Source of the DNA: Nematocida ironsii
Lineage: Eukaryota; Microsporidia
Length of the DNA stretch: 64,000 nt
Direction: 5' to 3'
Assembly (NCBI GenBank): GCA_001642415.1
Contig: LTDK01000060.1
Location: 1 to 64,000, forward strand
The notes under the pieces are model-generated. The model saw only the letters and a list, made by a program, of their open reading frames with translations. It ran no database searches and was not told the DNA's origin. The position numbers and the translations under genes were made by a program. Positions 58,584 through 64,000 of the stretch are shown in pieces. Numbering within the stretch: position 1 is the stretch's first letter; the number at the start of each line of letters is the position of its first letter.

Positions 58584-59690
58584 TTCAGATAATAAATAAA
58601 AATTATTATATAAATAGTTTTCTGTTTTTGATTATATGTATAATAATTTTTATATGACTGCTCTATATATATAATAGGCGAAATAGACGCATGGTCTTGG
58701 TGAACCATTATTTTTAATTGGTGTTCTCTCAATCTAATTTTCTTTATCATATGTCACACAATAATTGCTAGATTATTTGGTATAAACCAATTCACACACA
58801 TATTTTCGGGTTATTTTAAAAAATAAGCACTTCTAGTAAATAATTAAGACATTTATTAAATAATTCTGTCTTAGTACTATAGGAATATAGAGTAGAAATA
58901 ATTAAAAGTATTTTGGAGCATTTTGGGTTATACATAAACCATATAATAAACAGTATATATTGTGTTATTTATTGGGTTTAAAGTGTATTTTGTATGCAGG
59001 CTGCTAACTGTTCTGGTAGAGTATTTGTTGTATAAACAAATAAATATCAGTGATTTATTAATCTAAACAAACTTTTGTTTATAGTGTATTTGCGTGTTTA
59101 AGAATAATTAAATGCTTTAATCTGTTTTCTTGCTGTTCTTATAATAAATTTAAATTCTACAATTATAAATTTAGAAATAAAATATGTAAACCCTTTACTT
59201 TTATTTTATAAATATCTATTTGTTGACCGAGAAATTCCATATTAAATAAAATTAAAAGACATGTAGTTATTATTGGATAATATAAAGAAATTATTAAAAA
59301 GTAAATAGGAAACCATTGCATAAATATAACAAATGTTTATGGGATATTGGAATTTCGGGTTATTTCGGATTATTTTGAAGAATTGCCATTTTTACTTATG
59401 CTGGCTATTCTATTTCTGGATATTTAAGTTGTAAAATTAGAAAAGTAACTGGTTGTAATATTTCTGGTATATATACTTTTATAAAAAATTAATATTATTT
59501 AGAATTATAGACTCTCTGTGGTATTTAACACTGTATTTTAATATATTGTGTGTGCATTGGTAGTGCATATATGACGAATAAGCTATGTTGTTTTTATATT
59601 ATGTGAATTTTCAGTAAGATAAATTTATCTATATGAAAAATAGTTGGAAATTTAGAAATATTAACTGGAATATCATTTATTTAGGAGAAG
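58584..59690. other. AT-rich gene-free region
   Basis: No gene is seen. Dispersed motifs lie at about 58803 (ATTTTCGGGTTATTTT) and 59352 (AATTTCGGGTTATTTCGG, followed by ATTATTT). A weaker TTTTGGGTTATA lies at about 58922. Confidence 0.6.
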
Positions 59691-60893
59691 CTAGTGCAAT
59701 GAGATTTTTTTGATTGGGGAGAATTTCTTTCCTAGTACAAATCCACCTGCAAACAGGCTGCATCCCAACGCAATCAAACCAAAGATGGGAATATTTCTAC
59801 TTCTTGGCTCAAGTTCTTCTTTTCTTGACATTTCAGCAAGTTTTGCACTCATATTCTGCACTAGGTAGAATAGCTCTTGTCTGTGGGCATCTTCTTCCAT
59901 AGCATGCTTTTTACTTATTTTCACCATAGCTTTAATCTCATCCCTGATTTCTAGAGTATGTGCACTCTGGAAGTTTATAAGCTTTTTAATATATACGACG
60001 TTCTCTGCAACGGGCCTGCTTTGAGGATCTCCTAAAACAACCCGCAGGTACTTTGTAAGATGCTCAATGCCAGAGATTGTGTGCTGAATTTCTTCATTCG
60101 TATGTGGTATTTCATGAGGTAGGCGAGGAGTTGTATCTGCAACCTCAGTGTGGTATGCATCTGGGTCATACTCTTCAGTCTCCTCTCTCTCAAACAAATC
60201 AAGTCTTTGCAAGTGGAATCCATTGTTTTCAGTGGCCTTAGTGCTTGAGTAATCTGTAGTAAGACCAAAGTACTTTCCAGAGAGCCGAGATCCTATTTCT
60301 GTCATGGAAGTATATCTTACTCTGTCATACAGCATGTTTCGATTTGCATCATAGACCTCTATTTTGAAGTTCTTTGCTGTAGAAATGATTTTTAAGATAA
60401 GATCTGTATGGCCCTTGAAAATAGAAGGATCTGGTGAGTCTTTGAGCTCTGTCTCCTCTGGCTTTAGGTTTGTGTAGTCATTCTCTCCGTGGTTTACTGA
60501 AACTACAATGTCCACAGACTTGCCAATAAACTCTAATCCAGCCATAACCCCATTAAATCGGCCACTTGCTCCCTTGAACCCCCCATGCTTTATGGGTTCT
60601 TCAGTGTACCAAAAGTACAGCCCTGCAAACTCTGGATGAATGAGCTGGGGCGCCTTAAATTTGATCTCCAGACTCCACTCGTCATGGTCTGCATTTTTGT
60701 TTGTTAAATTAAGAATTGACCCAGAGTTGCCATTTCTAAGAATCCATTCGTTGCTCTGCTTTATTCCGTTGTATAATCTAGCAGAGCTATCCGACATAGT
60801 CACAAGATCGAGTTTTGTCTCTATATATTTTCCAAGCGCAGTATCTGCGAGCATTAGCATACCCATTGACATTGCCAACCTGACTTTGTTCAT
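59691..60893 (-). CDS. L-type lectin-like cargo receptor (ERGIC-53/Emp47 family)
   Basis: 400 residues from the ATG at 60891-60893, which begins a signal peptide (MNKVRLAMSMGMLMLADTAL). An upstream in-frame ATG would add residues without improving it. Residues ~20-235 show the L-type lectin fold pattern: NADHDEWSLEIKFKAPQ, then FAGLYFWYTEEP, the Gly-Leu-Glu strand MAGLEFIGKSVDIVVSVNHG, and later GKYFGLTTDYSS with FHLQRLDLFE. A helical stalk follows, then a membrane segment near the end (IFGLIALGCSLFAGGFVLG) and a short basic tail without a classic KKxx retrieval signal. Members ferry glycoproteins from ER to Golgi. Calcium and mannose ligands cannot be verified by eye. The neighbouring gene diverges from it by about 100 bases. 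Confidence 0.75.
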   Translation of the reverse strand: MNKVRLAMSMGMLMLADTALGKYIETKLDLVTMSDSSARLYNGIKQSNEWILRNGNSGSILNLTNKNADHDEWSLEIKFKAPQLIHPEFAGLYFWYTEEPIKHGGFKGASGRFNGVMAGLEFIGKSVDIVVSVNHGENDYTNLKPEETELKDSPDPSIFKGHTDLILKIISTAKNFKIEVYDANRNMLYDRVRYTSMTEIGSRLSGKYFGLTTDYSSTKATENNGFHLQRLDLFEREETEEYDPDAYHTEVADTTPRLPHEIPHTNEEIQHTISGIEHLTKYLRVVLGDPQSRPVAENVVYIKKLINFQSAHTLEIRDEIKAMVKISKKHAMEEDAHRQELFYLVQNMSAKLAEMSRKEELEPRSRNIPIFGLIALGCSLFAGGFVLGKKFSPIKKISLH

Positions 60894-60995
60894 GTGTTGT
60901 TTTTTTACAGATATATTTATACATACAATCTCCATAGCAAACAATTAGTTTCGTATTGTTTTTGTATATATCTAGACACGCCATTGTATTGAAGA

Positions 60996-62753
60996 ATGCA
61001 TCTTATAAGAATTCTGCTCTTATTCAGTGCAATTATAAGCTTAAACAGTAAAGAGACCGGCGCCGTTCCTATTTCTATCAACTCACTCTGCTCATGCGTG
61101 AATCCATCCGGGGTCTGTGCTATTCTGTGCATGCGCCAGAATTATATAAATCCAGTGCTTGCAAACACGACTTCCCCATATAAAGTTGTACAACGACATC
61201 CACTGCCTGCACTAACACAGGAAAAGAAGATTGTGTTCATTCCAAAGGAGCAACCCGTACACCCCATATATACATATACAATAGCTGCAGACCCTAAAAC
61301 TATTTATAGCACATTTACTGAGATTAATTACAGCACGATATATGAGACAAAAACCCGAATTAGGCACACCCGAAGAACAATTCTACTAACCTCTACAGTA
61401 ACTAAAAAAGTGCCTGTGACAGTTGAAAGCAGGCGAACAATCACGGTCACGCCACCTCCTGTGGTTTCCACAAAAACTATTACAGACATTTTAAAAGTAA
61501 CAACTATGGAAAAAATCACTCTTCCTCCTATTATACAGCCAGTGACTTTAAAAAGCGTTAAGGTAATTACGCAGCCAGCACATACTTCTACAGTGAAAGT
61601 CCCTTCTCCCCCTGTAACTAAAACAGTTACTAGCACAGAAAAGTCCTCCCCTATTCCAATAACTATTACATCTGTGCGCACGCGAACTAAAACAGTTGAA
61701 GTAAAGCCTACTATGTACAATGAATATGTTAATATAACTCCTCTTTATAGCGAGCCTGGCGTTCTTGTTGAGTTTCACGATTCTAACAATAAAGTGAAAA
61801 AAGTGAATGTTATGCTTCCCCCAGGATCTAACAATACAATAGAGAACGAAGTTCCAAAGAATCCAAGTCCCAAAGAGCCAAGTATAAAAGAGCCAAGTAT
61901 AAAAGAGCCGAGCCCGCCTCTTCCACCAAAAGCAGAAACGCCTCCACCACCGCCCAAGACAATTACCACTAAGATCACATCATTTGTGACGCTTCCGAAA
62001 AATACAACTACCTCTACAAAATACTTAACTTATAGGGGAACCCCAGTTGTTCTCACAAAAACCAAAACTATTACAAAAACCAAGACAAAAACTCAAACCA
62101 TTACAAAAACCAAAACTCCTAAACCAGTAGAGAAAACGGTTCCTGTAGATGTTGAAAGAATAGTTCAGGTGCCGATAACAAATAGCGTAACAGTTACAAC
62201 AACAAGTGTGTCCTCTATTGTTCTCCCGCCAGTTACACTTATCAAGACTGTCAGCATTCCCGTTGAAAACCAGGTAAGACTAGTCATTAGCAAAACAACC
62301 ACAGAAACAAAAACAGTTGATCAGACAAAAACAAAATACAAAACAGTCACAAGTACTCCGCGCGCGCGCACGCTAACAAATACAAAAACCGTGCAGAAAA
62401 ATAAACTGATGACTGTAACACAAACTGCTACAGAAACAAAACTAAAAACAGTAACAGAAACAGAAACCAAGACAAAGTCATTAAGCCCTACTACCGTCAC
62501 TAAAATAGAGCCAGTGTACAATACCCAGACAGAAACAGTCGAAAGACCGGTTATAACCACAAAGTATATCACAATTACAAAAGCAACAGCTCCTATACAA
62601 ACAATAGACAAATCACAGGAATATTCTCATATCATTGCAGAGCTAAGAAGAAAGCTTAATGTATATGAGCAAAAACTAAATGAGTCTGACCAAAAGCAAA
62701 AAGAAGGCGAGCAGGAGATATCTACATTAAAAGACCTGCTTAAGAAGAAGTAG
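60996..62753 (+). CDS. Secreted Thr/Lys/Pro-rich repeat protein, probable spore-wall or polar-tube-associated
   Basis: 585 residues. A signal peptide (MHLIRILLLFSAIISLNS) is followed by a Cys cluster (CSCVNPSGVCAILC). Then come ~450 residues built on short Thr-Lys repeats (TKTITKTKTKTQTITKTKTP is typical) alternating with Pro-rich segments. A fifteen-base DNA repeat near 61880-61910 encodes KEPSIKEPSIKEPS. The last ~50 residues form a coiled coil (AELRRKLNVYEQKLNESDQK). There is no membrane anchor. Such a Thr-rich region would be a strong O-glycosylation target, as in polar-tube and wall proteins, but I do not recognise a specific family. Start chosen at the ATG of the signal peptide. Antisense open frames here are composition artefacts. 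Confidence 0.75.
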   Translation: MHLIRILLLFSAIISLNSKETGAVPISINSLCSCVNPSGVCAILCMRQNYINPVLANTTSPYKVVQRHPLPALTQEKKIVFIPKEQPVHPIYTYTIAADPKTIYSTFTEINYSTIYETKTRIRHTRRTILLTSTVTKKVPVTVESRRTITVTPPPVVSTKTITDILKVTTMEKITLPPIIQPVTLKSVKVITQPAHTSTVKVPSPPVTKTVTSTEKSSPIPITITSVRTRTKTVEVKPTMYNEYVNITPLYSEPGVLVEFHDSNNKVKKVNVMLPPGSNNTIENEVPKNPSPKEPSIKEPSIKEPSPPLPPKAETPPPPPKTITTKITSFVTLPKNTTTSTKYLTYRGTPVVLTKTKTITKTKTKTQTITKTKTPKPVEKTVPVDVERIVQVPITNSVTVTTTSVSSIVLPPVTLIKTVSIPVENQVRLVISKTTTETKTVDQTKTKYKTVTSTPRARTLTNTKTVQKNKLMTVTQTATETKLKTVTETETKTKSLSPTTVTKIEPVYNTQTETVERPVITTKYITITKATAPIQTIDKSQEYSHIIAELRRKLNVYEQKLNESDQKQKEGEQEISTLKDLLKKK

Positions 62754-63278
62754 CTTAAATATAGGCCATAAAGCTAGATAATAAATATTTTGTATTCGGC
62801 TGCTATTGCAGAGAAAAGCAGCGCCTGAATAATCTGACTTCTTTTACAGGATACAGATGCCCAATTTTTGATTATAATCAAGGCTTATTTAGTTTTTGGT
62901 CTTTGAATAATTGTTTCTAAAACTCTCATAAATAAAACTTTGTATTTATTCGTTTAATATAAAATAGTAGACAGTATATTACTCCTTTTACTACAAAATT
63001 ACTTTCTATTGCAATTTAATATTTTTACTACTTTTTACTACTTTATACTGCGTTATACCCACCTGGTCTAACTGCGATAATGCATCCTTTGTCATTTATA
63101 AAATTATTCAGTACTAAAGTTTGGGTTATAGCAGGTTGCAATGCAGTTCAATTTATTATTATAGCCTAGAAGCGCAAAGACTTTACGGATAGATACGGTG
63201 TTTGGGTATAAATAAGTATTTCTTATGCTAGCATAGTGAAGTAATTGTTAAAAAATAAGTAGTTGTCTTTTAGTTTAT
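62754..63278. other. Spacer
   Basis: Short direct repeats TTTTTACTAC near 63024-63050. A weak GTTTGGGTTATAG lies at about 63119. No gene is seen. Confidence 0.45.
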
Positions 63279-63998
63279 TTAAAGCAAGTACATTGGCTCT
63301 ACACACTTAATAGACTTGCACTGCCCAGTACACGTTGAATTGCTGCAGATACAGACAGTCATGCATGACTTTTTCCCAGATTCAAGCTGTTTCTTTTGAT
63401 TCTTGTAATACCCCATTATTCCGTCTAAAAACTGGAAGTCAATTTTTTCATCATGAAGCTGCTGGACATCTTTCTTTGTGGTATTTGCAATTTCCTCTAT
63501 TAGCATCTTTGTGCTGATGTAGTTCTGATTTGCAACTTCTTCTGGAAGTCCTTTTTGCTGGTAGAACCCAATATCAGACAGATCTCCAGTGGAAATAATT
63601 TCCTCTTTGGTCCCAACAGGAACACCAGAAAAGTATCCACTCGAATCTACAAGAGTTCCTCCTTCGTTCATTTGGAATTTTATCTTTCCCCAATAATCAG
63701 TATACAATCCATTTCCTATGGGATACGCCATAATTCCAGTAATGGGAGAAATCCCACTAATTGCACCTTTTCTCTCTACAAGAGTGTTATAATAGTTTCC
63801 TATAACATTTGCAGCAGCTAGTCCGTCCTTTATATTTAGTGAATAGCTAGATGAAGAGCTAGCGTGCGCGCTGGCATGTGCGCTGGAATGAGAGCCTCCT
63901 GAAATAGCGCTGCCAGATCCAACTGCTGACTCTGAGAGTCCTGGCCCACCATGACTAGAAAATCCACTCTCTGCGCTTGCGCTTGCGCTTGCCTGTGC
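63279..63998 (-). CDS. Ser/Ala/His-rich, Cys-tailed probable surface protein, N-terminus cut by window edge
   Basis: The frame is open to the window edge, giving 239 residues before the stop at 63279. The upstream part is low-complexity: Ala-Ser repeats, then Gly/Ser/His (SHSSAHASAHASSSS). The C-terminal ~170 residues are ordered, with a TNTT-type glycosylation site and a compact Cys cluster at the end (CMTVCICSNSTCTGQCKSIK). Composition and layout suit an extracellular or spore-coat protein held by disulfides; no family is recognised. Six-base Ala-Ser DNA repeats (GCGCTT on the plus strand) reach the window edge. A start at the internal Met (63729-63731) is less likely because the frame continues with consistent composition. 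Confidence 0.65.
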   Translation of the reverse strand, partial: AQASASASAESGFSSHGGPGLSESAVGSGSAISGGSHSSAHASAHASSSSSYSLNIKDGLAAANVIGNYYNTLVERKGAISGISPITGIMAYPIGNGLYTDYWGKIKFQMNEGGTLVDSSGYFSGVPVGTKEEIISTGDLSDIGFYQQKGLPEEVANQNYISTKMLIEEIANTTKKDVQQLHDEKIDFQFLDGIMGYYKNQKKQLESGKKSCMTVCICSNSTCTGQCKSIKCVEPMYLL

Positions 63999-64000
63999 TT

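Noticed and set aside
62358..62371. Alternating CG run (CGCGCGCGCACG) as a Z-DNA site
   Set aside because: It falls in coding DNA for Arg/Ala codons and is too short to claim function.
61328..62611. Val-rich frames antisense to the Thr-repeat gene
   Set aside because: Complement of ACN/AAN repeats gives Val/Phe/Ser strings; no independent evidence of coding.
1..64000. rRNA genes, CRISPR array, telomere array
   Set aside because: No conserved rRNA segment, regularly spaced repeat or tandem telomere unit was seen. Single GGGTTA units occur only within the dispersed motif.

Overview
The window looks like a chromosomal piece of a microsporidian genome, possibly from the Nematocida side of the group. 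That placement rests on overall character, not on a marker search. The supporting features are intronless, shortened versions of eukaryotic core genes (Pol III second subunit, Spt6, Utp12, Rpt2, XPF, V-ATPase D, uS5, Rpb12), a secreted trehalase, many signal-peptide proteins with no recognisable family, and AT-rich DNA in which genes packed only 11-100 bp apart alternate with gene-free stretches of 0.3-2 kb. No rRNA gene, CRISPR array or bacterial-type operon is visible. One tRNA gene, tRNA-Lys(CTT), is clear.

Layout. 1-10 kb: a truncated secreted protein, a Ty3/gypsy fragment, a RecQ helicase, V-ATPase subunit D, and a membrane-anchored Lys/Glu-repeat protein. 10-22 kb: ribosomal uS5, a coiled-coil protein next to a Bos1-like SNARE, RPC2 and SPT6 in tandem on the minus strand, an unknown 527-residue protein and tRNA-Lys. 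22-32 kb: a very long secreted reading frame split by one in-frame TAA, a Med15-like Met/Gly/Asn-rich protein with a KIX-like N-terminus, then a 2 kb gene desert. 31-41 kb: an SRF/Mcm1-type MADS-box factor, RPB12 (51 residues), UTP12, small unknowns, an exosome-like RNase PH-fold protein, and a Skn7-like HSF plus receiver-domain factor. 41-50 kb: a secreted Glu-Asp-Pro repeat protein, alpha-SNAP, an anchored helical protein, proteasome Rpt2 and XPF. 50-53 kb: a Ty3/gypsy relic with an intact gag and a broken pol, followed by a small MITE-like element. 53-64 kb: an unknown helical protein, ribonucleotide reductase small subunit with a rich promoter, secreted trehalase, an L-type lectin, a Thr/Lys/Pro-repeat secreted protein, and a truncated Ser/Ala/His and Cys-rich protein.

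Functional themes. Vesicle traffic is represented by Bos1, Sec17 and the lectin. The transcription machinery comprises Rpc2, Rpb12, Spt6, a Med15-like protein, a MADS factor and a Skn7-like factor. DNA maintenance is represented by RecQ, XPF and RNR2. Several secreted or surface proteins are probable spore or host-interface components.

The best leads are: a Skn7-like factor whose receiver domain keeps the acidic pocket, Thr and Lys but has Ser at the phospho-acceptor position; a dispersed motif close to ATAACCCGAAAT that recurs mostly between genes; a four-copy AT-rich element, one copy inside a roughly 120 bp unit with inverted ends; the single in-frame TAA in the giant secreted gene; and an RNR2 promoter with a CCAAT box, E2F-like sites, a TATA box and a minimal uORF that ends across the start codon.
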